The translations under genes and the position numbers were made by a program. Below are positions 7,657 to 14,598 of a DNA stretch of 64,000 nucleotides, piece by piece (positions within the stretch are counted from its first letter, which is position 1; every line of letters starts with the position of its first letter). The stretch spans positions 189,023-253,022 of the forward strand of contig JBDRKJ010000007.1 in NCBI GenBank assembly GCA_043814035.1. The letters run 5' to 3'. The DNA is from Peribacter sp043814035. GTDB taxonomy: Bacteria > Patescibacteriota > Gracilibacteria > Peribacterales > Peribacteraceae. The notes beneath the pieces were generated by a model. It had not been told where the DNA came from. It did not search any database and saw nothing but the letters and a program-made list of their open reading frames with translations.

Positions 7657-9009
7657 TTACAAAATGAGCGCGTTGGCGATCGAGAAGTAGATCACGATTC
7701 CCGTCACGTCCACGAACGTCGCCACGAAGGGGCTCGACGCATATCCGGGATCGACGCCGAAACGTTTGAAGAGGAGCGGCAACATGGAGCCGACGACCGT
7801 GCCCCAGAGGCAGATGACCGCCACGGATTGCGCGATGACGAGCCCCAGCATCCAGCGATCAACATTGCCGAGCAAACCCTGCGGCGTGAGAGAGGCACGG
7901 ACGAATGCCACGACGCCGAGTGTAAGCCCGAGTGCCAGACCCATGAGCAGCTCGCGACGTATCACTCTCAACCAATCTCGCGGTGCCACATCACCCAAGG
8001 CCATGGCGCGGGTAATGAGCGTGGCCGCCTGCGAACCGCTGTTGCCTCCGGTCGAGATGGTAAGCGGCACGAAAAGTGCGAGTACCGTCACTGCGGCGAT
8101 GGAAGATTCGAACTGCGCCAGTGCCGTAAAGGTGAAGAGCTCCGCGACAAAGAGTACCGAGAGCCACACCACACGCTTGCGCCAGATGGTGGCGAACTTA
8201 CTTTCAAGGTAGCTCGCCGAGAGCGGATCCATACCTCCCAAGCGGTACACGTCTTCGCTCGCCTCCGCCTCGGCAACGCGCAGTAGATCGTTCAAATGGA
8301 TGACGCCGACAATCTTCTGCTGGTCATCGACCACGCACGCCACATCGACTCCTTCGCGTTGTATCGTGTCGAGCACTGCCTCCTGATCGGTGGAGTGGTG
8401 GAGCACCGGAATAGGCCGCGCCATCTGTGCAGGAGCCGTGTCGTTGTTGGCAGACATGAGCGCGCGCGAGGGAATCCACAGAATTTCCTTACCACTTGCA
8501 AGCAGCGCGACGGGCATCTGTTTGTAATGCGTGCGTGCGTACTCGCGGGCGGCGTTGAGAATAGCAGGGAGTTTGTCCTGCGAATCCACCTCGAGAAAAT
8601 TGAGATCCATAAGACCGCCCGCCGTCTCGGGACCGTAGAGGAGCAGTTTTTCGATGGGCTTGCGACGATCTTCGCGCATTTTCTCGAGAATGTGCGGATA
8701 CCGTTTTGCCGGCAGGCGCTGCAGGATGTCCGTCGCTTCGTCTTCGTCGAGAAAGTGGAGGAACCGTGCAATCGTGAAATCCGAGAGGCGCGGAAGTGCC
8801 GAGTGCACGCTCGACTCTGAGAGCAGAAGAATCACATCTGCCTGGATTTCGGGAGGGAGAATAGCGAAAGTCTTGCGTTTGCCGTGCTCAAGCTCATCGA
8901 TGATGTCGGCAATTTCGCGGGCATCTTCGTGCACGAGAACCTTGCGGAGCTCATGATCACTCTTGGTCTCTAGCAAGCCGTCAACCTTGCGGAGGAGTTC
9001 CTCGTGCAT
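7657..9009 (-). CDS. mgtE: Magnesium transporter MgtE
   Basis: Magnesium channel with the full MgtE architecture in 450 residues: an N-terminal superhelical MgtE_N domain (about 1-125, with the repeated DEDEATDILQRLPAKRYPHIL pattern), two CBS domains (about 125-250) and a five-helix membrane domain (about 275-450). The pore signature VPLTISTGGNSGSQAATLITRAMALGDV contains the conserved GGNSGxQ. I use the ATG at 9009 because it matches the family N-terminus (MHEELLRKVDGLLE); an open frame continues to 9354 but the additional residues are unlike MgtE and overlap the divergent gene. No M-box riboswitch is apparent in the 170-bp upstream gap. Confidence 0.95.
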   Translation of the reverse strand: MHEELLRKVDGLLETKSDHELRKVLVHEDAREIADIIDELEHGKRKTFAILPPEIQADVILLLSESSVHSALPRLSDFTIARFLHFLDEDEATDILQRLPAKRYPHILEKMREDRRKPIEKLLLYGPETAGGLMDLNFLEVDSQDKLPAILNAAREYARTHYKQMPVALLASGKEILWIPSRALMSANNDTAPAQMARPIPVLHHSTDQEAVLDTIQREGVDVACVVDDQQKIVGVIHLNDLLRVAEAEASEDVYRLGGMDPLSASYLESKFATIWRKRVVWLSVLFVAELFTFTALAQFESSIAAVTVLALFVPLTISTGGNSGSQAATLITRAMALGDVAPRDWLRVIRRELLMGLALGLTLGVVAFVRASLTPQGLLGNVDRWMLGLVIAQSVAVICLWGTVVGSMLPLLFKRFGVDPGYASSPFVATFVDVTGIVIYFSIANALIL

Positions 9010-9181
9010 ACGACGAAAGTGAAAGCGCTGACATGCTACCCCTCTCTTAAGAGAAAGAGGAAGGAAAACCATCCAAACTCTCTGCTGTGTTTTAAGAGAA
9101 GATGAACCACAAATAAAGCCCCGCTCTTCGTTGACAGACGCACAATACAGACGATAATCGGCATCCCTTTTCACCCATTCC

Positions 9182-9688
9182 ATGACCCTCGCAAAGCCAC
9201 GCGCAGCCGAAGCTCCACGCATGAGGAGTAGTAATAGGGGCAAGGCCCACCAGAAGATCAAAGAACGATTGCTCGCTATGCGTGGTGTATTGCGTGGCGA
9301 TTTACGATCGATTAATGAACGGCACAGACCTTCGTCCACTGCCGCCGCGAACATTGTCGACGGTGCACAAGATCACGAATGTGCCGATGAGCGTCTGATG
9401 GCGATGGAGCTGTCCGGTACGAGCTTAGAACGAGTAGAAGCAGTAATCGTACGAATTCAAGAAGGAACGTACGGCCAGTGCGATGAATGTGGATGTCTGA
9501 TTCCGCTGAACCGATTGGATGCCATTCCCGAGACAGACGCATGTGTAAAGTGTGCGACAGAGCTTGAACGAACGGGGGAAAGAAACGGCAGCAATGATGA
9601 GGGAAGCTTTGCTCGTCTCGCAGATCTAGAAAACGCGGCAGTGGCAATGGAAAAAGTTGCTACAGAAAATCCTTTCGATGATGAGTGA
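9182..9688 (+). CDS. DksA/TraR family C4-type zinc finger protein
   Basis: 168-residue protein with the DksA/TraR zinc finger CDECGCLIPLNRLDAIPETDACVKCA near residues 98-125, preceded by the conserved RIQEGTYGQCDECG lead-in and by a helical segment with many charged residues (MRGVLRGDLRSI, ALERVEAVI-like). DksA proteins bind the RNA polymerase secondary channel and act with (p)ppGpp, which is interesting given the RelA/SpoT homologue at 47-50 kb; shorter TraR/YocK-like relatives have less clear roles. The N-terminus is basic and low complexity, and the C-terminal acidic tail (ENPFDDE) is not part of the domain. Confidence 0.85.
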   Translation: MTLAKPRAAEAPRMRSSNRGKAHQKIKERLLAMRGVLRGDLRSINERHRPSSTAAANIVDGAQDHECADERLMAMELSGTSLERVEAVIVRIQEGTYGQCDECGCLIPLNRLDAIPETDACVKCATELERTGERNGSNDEGSFARLADLENAAVAMEKVATENPFDDE

Positions 9689-9779
9689 AGCGGCTGTTGC
9701 GACATATCCTTTGCTCGCACGCAATTGGTTGCCAATACAAAATTTCGTAGGCTAGAAGGTAATTTCCCCATTTTGCTCT

Positions 9780-10382
9780 ATGGCCCTCTCTCCCCTTCAC
9801 TGGCGACGGTACACAGCGGAATTCCTCGGCACCGCGACGCTGACCTTCGCCATTCTTGGTTCGATCCAGCAGCAGACAGCAACGCCGTTCGTGGCGGCAC
9901 TCGTCTTTATGCTTGCGGTATATACCCTTGGGCCCGTGAGCGGTGCGCACATCAACCCCGCAGTAACGGTGGGGCTCTGGAGTATCAAGAAGATCAAGAC
10001 CCCCGAGGCACTCGCCTACATCGCATCGCAGCTTGTGGGTGCTGTCGCCGCGCAGTTTCTCTTTCTGTACCTCGTGGGCGGATTGCCCGTCGTCACGGTG
10101 ACAACCGGTTGGGGCATCGCCTTCGCCGAGGCACTGGGTACATTCTTCTTTGTGCTCGGCATCATGGCTGTCGTCACCAACAAGGTGCATCGTGCCGCGA
10201 GCGGGCTCGTGGTGGGATGTTCACTCTTGCTCGGTATTCTCTTAGCTTCGCTCATGAGTAACGGCCTGCTCAACCCCGCCGTAGCTATTGGGCTTCGTTC
10301 CGTATCACTCTCGTACCTGATCGGCCCCTTCATCGGCGCCGTCTGTGCGGTGTTCCTGTATCAGTGGCTCATTAAGGAGTGA
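9780..10382 (+). CDS. Aquaporin/MIP family channel
   Basis: 200-residue membrane channel with six hydrophobic segments. The first pore loop is SGAHINPAVTVG and the second is SNGLLNPAVAIG, so both NPA half-helices are present. The protein is short for the family (usually 230-280) because loops are trimmed, a common feature of small genomes. The second loop lacks the canonical R directly after NPA (NPAVAIGLRS has R two residues further than NPARS/D), so selectivity between water and small solutes cannot be read off. A rho-independent terminator follows about 20 bp after the stop. Confidence 0.9.
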   Translation: MALSPLHWRRYTAEFLGTATLTFAILGSIQQQTATPFVAALVFMLAVYTLGPVSGAHINPAVTVGLWSIKKIKTPEALAYIASQLVGAVAAQFLFLYLVGGLPVVTVTTGWGIAFAEALGTFFFVLGIMAVVTNKVHRAASGLVVGCSLLLGILLASLMSNGLLNPAVAIGLRSVSLSYLIGPFIGAVCAVFLYQWLIKE

Positions 10383-10400
10383 GCGCATGACATAGCATTG

Positions 10401-10431
10401 AAAAAAGGGCTGAGTCGGTCGGCTCTTTTTT
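10401..10431 (+). terminator. Rho-independent terminator after the aquaporin gene
   Basis: A-run, then GGGCT ... GGCTC-type stem and TTTTTT (10401-10431); the A-tract pairs with the T-tract, so it may work in both directions. It separates the aquaporin gene from the hydrolase-M23 gene. Confidence 0.7.
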
Positions 10432-10455
10432 CAGGAAAGATCCGCCGTGCATCGC

Positions 10456-10461
10456 TAGAAT
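10456..10461 (+). promoter_or_regulatory. -10 element, leaderless start of the hydrolase-M23 gene
   Basis: TAGAAT lies exactly 6 nt before the ATG at 10468, so the predicted +1 is the A of the start codon. No Shine-Dalgarno sequence is present. Confidence 0.5.
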
Positions 10462-10467
10462 GACCAC

Positions 10468-11964
10468 ATGATCGAAGCCCTGCGCGCCATCGGCCTGTGC
10501 ATCCTACTCGGCGCATGCTCCCCTATGCCGTCGAACGTACCAACACCTTCTTCGACGGTACCACCACCGGGAATGCTGGAGCAGGTTCCCGCCGAGCTCT
10601 CGATCGCACACTTTGCCGCGATGCGTCTGGAGGGAACGGACCTGACATTCACCGATGTCTTGGCCGACAACACCGCCTACACCCGCCACGCCATTACGTA
10701 CCGGAGTAACGGATTACTGATTAGCGGCATTATGAATATCCCCAAGGGCGAAGGGCCGTTCCCGCTTGTCGTGTTCGCCCATGGCTTCATCAGCCCCGCG
10801 GTCTATACGCAGGGCCGCGGACTCAAGCGCGAACAAGATTTCTTGGCGCGGCAGGGATTTGCCGTGCTCCACACCGATTACCGCGGGCACGCAGGGTCGG
10901 ACCCGAGCCCCGATGTGCGCGAGGTCTACGATGCGGGACTGGAGTACAGCATGGACGTCGTGAATGCCGTGAATGCCGTGCGCGAAGCGAACCTTCCACA
11001 GATGGATGCGCGCAGAGTGGGGATACTGGGCCACTCGCTCGGCGGTGGTGTAGCCCTGAATATCGCCGTGACGAGGCCGGCTTTTGCAGACGCATTCGTA
11101 CTGTACGCACCCGTGAACAGCGACGCGTGGCAGAACTTTACGCGCTGGAGGTCGAAGCGCGATGACAAGGATCGCACGCTCGCGGTCTTAGGCACGCGCG
11201 AAGAAAATCCCACAGCGTGGAACGCGCTCTCGTCACAAACCGTACTCCGAAACATCACGTCTCCGATCCTCCTCTTTCAGGGCACCAGCGATGCGGATGT
11301 GCCGCCGACATGGTCCGATGATTTGAATACGCGGTTGGAAGAACTGCACAAAGACATCACGTACATATCGTACGAGGGCGAAAAACACGAATTCATCCCC
11401 CAGTGGGAGGATTTCATGCGACGCACCGCCGCGTTTCTTCGTGAGCATCTGACGGAGCAGATTGCGTGGGCCGCTCCGCTCAACCGCATGAGCGAGCGCG
11501 TGACCCTAAAACCCTTCGGCATCCATATCACCCCCAAGGATTCACCAGTGCAGCCGGAGAGATTTTCGGGCTATCACACCGGAATGGACTTTGAGCTCCT
11601 GCCCGGCGAAACGCCGCATGACATCGCAGTACGCGCCGCCTGCACGGGCGATGTGATTTACAGAAACCGCGTGAGCGGATACGGAGGAGTAGTCGTGCAG
11701 CGCTGCACATTGAATGATCAACCGGTCACGGTGCTCTACGGCCACCTCTCGCTCGCATCCGTCGCCACCGCACTCAAAAACCTGCAAGCGGGCGACCGCA
11801 TCGGCGTGCTGGGAACAGGCTTCAGTAACGAAACTGACAACGAACGGGCTCACCTTCATTTTGCCATTCACCACGGAGCGGACGTGGAGCTGAAGGGCTA
11901 CGTGCCGGCCGAAAAGGACCTCACAACGTGGGCGGATCCGATGACGGTGTTTGGGTTGCCATAA
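10468..11964 (+). CDS. Lipoprotein: alpha/beta hydrolase fused to M23 (LytM-type) peptidase domain
   Basis: 498 residues. A lipoprotein signal (LCILLGAC, Cys17) precedes a Pro/Ser linker. Residues about 75-330 form an alpha/beta hydrolase of the dienelactone-hydrolase/prolyl-oligopeptidase-like type, with the nucleophile in GHSLGGG (Ser190), a candidate acid Asp275/Asp277 in GTSDAD and His307 in GEKHEF. Residues about 350-498 form an M23/LytM domain with HTGMD (His370, Asp374), YGHLS (His426) and HLHF (His462, His464), i.e. all zinc and catalytic residues of an active endopeptidase. The two activities together suggest cell-envelope remodelling, for instance removing peptidoglycan O-acyl groups and cutting cross-bridges, but this is inferred. 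A leaderless promoter lies directly upstream. Confidence 0.85.
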   Translation: MIEALRAIGLCILLGACSPMPSNVPTPSSTVPPPGMLEQVPAELSIAHFAAMRLEGTDLTFTDVLADNTAYTRHAITYRSNGLLISGIMNIPKGEGPFPLVVFAHGFISPAVYTQGRGLKREQDFLARQGFAVLHTDYRGHAGSDPSPDVREVYDAGLEYSMDVVNAVNAVREANLPQMDARRVGILGHSLGGGVALNIAVTRPAFADAFVLYAPVNSDAWQNFTRWRSKRDDKDRTLAVLGTREENPTAWNALSSQTVLRNITSPILLFQGTSDADVPPTWSDDLNTRLEELHKDITYISYEGEKHEFIPQWEDFMRRTAAFLREHLTEQIAWAAPLNRMSERVTLKPFGIHITPKDSPVQPERFSGYHTGMDFELLPGETPHDIAVRAACTGDVIYRNRVSGYGGVVVQRCTLNDQPVTVLYGHLSLASVATALKNLQAGDRIGVLGTGFSNETDNERAHLHFAIHHGADVELKGYVPAEKDLTTWADPMTVFGLP

Positions 11965-11998
11965 GAGAAATTCGGCACATTCCACAAGCGCCATGTGA

Positions 11999-12004
11999 TA
12001 AAAT
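11999..12004 (+). promoter_or_regulatory. Extended -10 element, leaderless start of the NYN gene
   Basis: TGATAAAAT (extended -10; hexamer TAAAAT at 11999-12004) ends 6 nt before the ATG at 12011, predicting a transcript that begins at the start codon. Confidence 0.5.
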
Positions 12005-12010
12005 GCCTCC

Positions 12011-12535
12011 ATGAAAAAAGAGTTCAATCTTGCTTTCATCGACGGGCAGAACTTACACCTTGGAACTACCCAGAATGGATGGAAAGTTGACAATGCAAAA
12101 TTCAGAATTTATCTCAAGGACAAGTATAAGGTTAGTGAGGCGTATTACTTTCTCGGCTATGTGACCGAAGAGCAGCAGGAGCTTTACAAAAATCTGCAGA
12201 GATCAGGTTTCATCGTTCTCTTTAGGGAACATAGTGAAAACCTGAAGGCGATCAAAAAAGGCAATGTGGATACCGATATTGTTTTTGAAATCATGAAAAC
12301 ACTCATAGAACGCAAGGACTTCAAGCAGATCCTTCTTGTCTCCGGCGATGGTGACTATAAAAAACTGGCTGACTATCTTCTAATAAAAGGCCGTTTGAAA
12401 AAGTTACTGTTCCCGAACAGGCAGTTTGCATCTTCCTTGTACAAAAAACTGCCCCCGGCGAATTTCGACTATTTGGATACGGTCAGTATTCGGGCAAAAA
12501 TTGGATATCGACAAAAAAAGAAAAGGTCTCCTTAG
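12011..12535 (+). CDS. NYN domain protein (LabA/DUF88-like putative RNase)
   Basis: 174-residue protein with the PIN-like NYN fold: an N-terminal strand ending in FIDGQNL (first acidic residue), GNVDTDIVFEIMKTL in the middle and LVSGDGDYKKLADYL near residue 110, which supply the conserved Asp cluster for metal-dependent RNA cleavage. LabA/DUF88 relatives are often found in accessory regions. Composition is less GC-rich than its neighbours and the gene lies between two 16-nt direct repeats, which suggests recent acquisition. The C-terminus is basic (RQKKKRSP), consistent with nucleic acid binding. Confidence 0.85.
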   Translation: MKKEFNLAFIDGQNLHLGTTQNGWKVDNAKFRIYLKDKYKVSEAYYFLGYVTEEQQELYKNLQRSGFIVLFREHSENLKAIKKGNVDTDIVFEIMKTLIERKDFKQILLVSGDGDYKKLADYLLIKGRLKKLLFPNRQFASSLYKKLPPANFDYLDTVSIRAKIGYRQKKKRSP

Positions 12536-12691
12536 GCACGGGCACCGTTCGGATTCCCTTTCGTCTTAATACCCGCACAGTCTAGAGGTTCTTTTTATGT
12601 CCACGCAAGAGGTCTTTTTCCCTTTTTAGAGGGAATTATGGGCAGGAAGAGAAGGAACAGAGTGGATCCGATGACGGTGATCGGATAATGA

Positions 12692-13093
12692 TCAGCCCCG
12701 AAGACCATCGAACACCCGCTTGAGCGCCTCCTCCGCCGTGCAGGCCGATTCCTGCACCTTAAGCCCCTCAAACGGCTGTAACGCAATCGATGGCAGCAAT
12801 GCGGTCACAATCGTCTTGCCTTTGTCTTCACGCAGAACCACGTTGCACGGCAGCGCCAGTGCCGCGTCCACGTTCCCCTGCAGTGCCTGATGCGCGAGTG
12901 CGGGATTGCACGCGCCTAAAATCATGTGCGGCGGATGATCGATGCCAAGTTTCTCTTTCAGTTTCGCGGCGATGTCGATCTCGCTGATGATGCCGAATTT
13001 CTCCTGCTTGAGCGCGGTACGCACCTCCTCCTCCGCCAGGCTTACGGGGAGGTCGAGTGTGGCCGTGAAAGAATAGGAATCTGCAGAAGCCAT
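12692..13093 (-). CDS. DUF302 domain protein
   Basis: 133 residues from the ATG at 13093 (the open frame extends upstream to 13261, but those residues are not family-like and overlap the CYTH gene). The DUF302 pattern is clear: LAEEEVRTALKQEKFGIISEIDIAAKLKEKLGI, then MILGACNPALAHQALQ and ALPCNVVLREDKGKTIV. The family is of unknown function, cytoplasmic or membrane-associated, and the conserved GACNP cysteine suggests metal or redox chemistry. It runs in the same direction as the CYTH gene, 116 bp downstream of its stop. Confidence 0.85.
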   Translation of the reverse strand: MASADSYSFTATLDLPVSLAEEEVRTALKQEKFGIISEIDIAAKLKEKLGIDHPPHMILGACNPALAHQALQGNVDAALALPCNVVLREDKGKTIVTALLPSIALQPFEGLKVQESACTAEEALKRVFDGLRG

Positions 13094-13209
13094 CGAACAG
13101 AGAGTGAAAGAAAACTCTATCCCTATAGATGAGGCACCGGAAGACAGGCAAGCGAATGCGCAAGACGTTCTTGATCGTCCAGGATCCCCGACAGCAGTTG
13201 CCGTAAGAC

Positions 13210-13839
13210 TTACGTCCCCTGCCGATGCGCCTCGATCACGTCCTGTTTCGTGAGCGCACACAAATCTTCAATTTTGTACCCGATCGCCCTCGCCACTTCG
13301 AGAATCGTCTGCGGGGTCGGGCCCTCGATCTCGAGAAAGGGCGGCGGCAGATTCTCGCTTGATCCATCGCACGAGAGAATGTGATCCAGTTCGACGCGTA
13401 CCGCCCCCAGCACGAAACGTGTGCGTGCAGAAAGCATGTCTCCGCGACGCGTAAAAGTATCATCGAGCAGGCTCTGCATGAGCTGATAGCGCCGTTTACC
13501 CTTCGCCGCACCATGCTGTATGAACTCGTGCTCGGTGCGTCGCTTAAATTTGGGGCCAAGATCGGTGCGACTGGGCAGAACCAACGATGGGAGTTTTTGC
13601 TTAATCGTCAGCTCCAGCTGTTCGCCGTGCACACCCGTAAGCCGACGCAGCCTGGGCCCGCTCAGGCCCTTCTCGCGCATGGCATCGGTGGGGCAATAGC
13701 GCTGCTCGGTAATGAAGAAATTCCCCTCATGTATAGCCCCGGCCTCGCGCAGCCTTTGCTGCACCTCCTCCGTATCGACACCAAGAATCTTGGCCTCGAT
13801 CTCGTCGTTGCCTGTGTCGTTAGCAAGGTTCTCGAACAT
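13210..13839 (-). CDS. CYTH domain protein (class IV adenylate cyclase/thiamine-triphosphatase superfamily)
   Basis: 209 residues with the N-terminal EIEAKIL signature (ExExK) that binds the triphosphate-metal complex, followed by the tunnel-strand pattern RLRRLTGVHGEQLELTIKQK, RTEHEF and the acidic strand PFLEIEGPTP near residue 170. CYTH enzymes act on triphosphates (ATP cyclisation, tripolyphosphate or thiamine triphosphate hydrolysis), and single-domain bacterial members such as this are usually triphosphatases; the substrate cannot be inferred. A TATACT box (complement of 13851-13856) 11 nt upstream suggests a nearly leaderless mRNA. Confidence 0.8.
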   Translation of the reverse strand: MFENLANDTGNDEIEAKILGVDTEEVQQRLREAGAIHEGNFFITEQRYCPTDAMREKGLSGPRLRRLTGVHGEQLELTIKQKLPSLVLPSRTDLGPKFKRRTEHEFIQHGAAKGKRRYQLMQSLLDDTFTRRGDMLSARTRFVLGAVRVELDHILSCDGSSENLPPPFLEIEGPTPQTILEVARAIGYKIEDLCALTKQDVIEAHRQGT

Positions 13840-13939
13840 AAAGGAGCGGGAGTATACCTTCCTTCAAGGTTTGCAAAGCATCTTTTTCGCGACACTTAAG
13901 TGCTTTCAAGCGCACGAGGATTTGCTATGCTCTTGCGTA

Positions 13940-14036
13940 CGTTGGGGAGTCCCGCCTTCGCTCCTTCGGAGCTTCGGCGGGCAAGCGCCCCTTCTGCCAT
14001 CATCGATCCAGATATTTTGCATCTCGTTGGGGAGTC
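13940..14036 (+). repeat. Duplicated tRNA-Gln 5' end and palindromic element
   Basis: CGTTGGGGAGTC is found at 13940-13951 and again at 14025-14036, where it forms the 5' end of tRNA-Gln. Between them lies a symmetric hairpin at 13951-13981: CCCGCC-ttc-GCTCC-ttc-GGAGC-ttc-GGCGGG. A TATGCT box at 13925-13930 may drive transcription. It looks like an old copy of the tRNA start interrupted by a palindromic repeat. Confidence 0.55.
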
Positions 14037-14102
14037 GCCAAGTGGTAAGGCACCTGCCTCTGGAGCAGGCATTCGGGGGTTCGAATCCCTCCTCCCCAGC
14101 CA
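14028..14102 (+). tRNA. tRNA-Gln (anticodon CTG), CCA encoded
   Basis: Full cloverleaf: acceptor TGGGGAG paired with CTCCCCA, D-arm GCC-AAGTGGTAA-GGC, anticodon stem CCTGC/GCAGG with loop CTCTGGA (anticodon 14060-14062 = CTG), T-arm GGGGG-TTCGAAT-CCCTC, discriminator G and encoded CCA (14100-14102). It is the left landmark of the accessory island. No second copy of its 3' end was found further right, so it is not proven to be the integration site. Confidence 0.95.
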
Positions 14103-14121
14103 CTACGGGCATGCGTAAATA

Positions 14122-14167
14122 GACCCACGTGCCTATCCACGTGGAGCATCCCGGTGACCCACGTGCC
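14122..14167 (+). repeat. 12-nt direct repeat with CACGTG cores next to tRNA-Gln
   Basis: GACCCACGTGCC occurs at 14122-14133 and 14156-14167. The first copy also pairs with a nearby CCACGTGG-like segment (14137-14144). Location right after the tRNA makes it a candidate recombinase or regulator binding region. Confidence 0.4.
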
Positions 14168-14266
14168 CTTTCATATATCTGATAATATTTCGTAACATTT
14201 GGAATCATTCCTCGTTTTACGTAGCGGAGAATGAAGTTCTGGGTTGGCCTTCCATTTTGAATCAAA

Positions 14267-14500
14267 ATGTCATCGATTACTCCACCTCCTGTTTGGATCA
14301 CACGTCACCCCGAAGGGTGGCAAGTGAAACGCGAAGGAGCAGACCGTGCCTCTGCAGTAACAGAGAAACAGTCTGTTGCCATCGATATCGGTCATGGAAT
14401 TGCTCAACGCCAGAAAACGGAAATCTTCATCACAGGCAGAAACGGTCAGATCCGCGAGCGCAACTCGTTCGGTCATGACCCAGCCTCCCGGCGCGGCTGA
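14267..14500 (+). CDS. DUF2188 domain protein
   Basis: 77-residue protein matching the DUF2188 pattern: WITRHPEGWQVKREGADRAS, then a helix with repeated Q/A, then TEIFITGRNGQIRERNSFGHDP. This small alpha/beta fold is found in bacteria and phage-related regions; its function is not established. The gene is enclosed by a 16-bp inverted repeat and followed at once by a rho-independent terminator, so it is an independent unit placed between tRNA-Gln and the restriction-modification-like genes. Confidence 0.8.
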   Translation: MSSITPPPVWITRHPEGWQVKREGADRASAVTEKQSVAIDIGHGIAQRQKTEIFITGRNGQIRERNSFGHDPASRRG

Positions 14501-14518
14501 AATGTAGCCGGATTTTTT
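14494..14518 (+). terminator. Rho-independent terminator of the DUF2188 gene
   Basis: Stem CGGCT/AGCCG (14494-14498 with 14506-14510) followed by GATTTTTT. The 5' arm overlaps the stop codon region. Confidence 0.65.
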
Positions 14519-14598
14519 ATTTCTGCCAACCCAGAACTTCTCTCCATTGAATGCGATAGTTGTCGAAACTGGCCTATCTATGGGGTAGGATGTGTTTG

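Larger units (their letters stand above)
11934..12679 (+). repeat. 16-nt direct repeats flanking the NYN gene
   Basis: GGATCCGATGACGGTG occurs at 11934-11949, inside the last codons of the hydrolase-M23 gene, and again at 12664-12679. The only gene between the copies is the NYN gene. The second copy looks like a fragment of the end of the upstream gene, so the pair may mark insertion of the NYN gene or a local duplication. Confidence 0.6.
14233..14540. repeat. 16-bp perfect inverted repeat bounding the DUF2188 cassette
   Basis: GAAGTTCTGGGTTGGC at 14233-14248 is exactly complementary to GCCAACCCAGAACTTC at 14525-14540, with imperfect extension outward (GGAGA on both sides). The 308-bp unit contains only the DUF2188 gene and its terminator. 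It resembles a small non-autonomous mobile cassette. Confidence 0.65.

Noticed and set aside
7309..8286. 325-codon open frame overlapping the MFS gene end and mgtE
   Set aside because: Runs out of frame through two conserved genes; no family-like residues.
9010..9181. M-box riboswitch upstream of mgtE
   Set aside because: No conserved M-box core was visible; only a short hairpin around 9049-9060.
14028..14102. Proof that tRNA-Gln is the attachment site of the island
   Set aside because: No second copy of the tRNA 3' end and no integrase was found between 14.1 and 28.5 kb.
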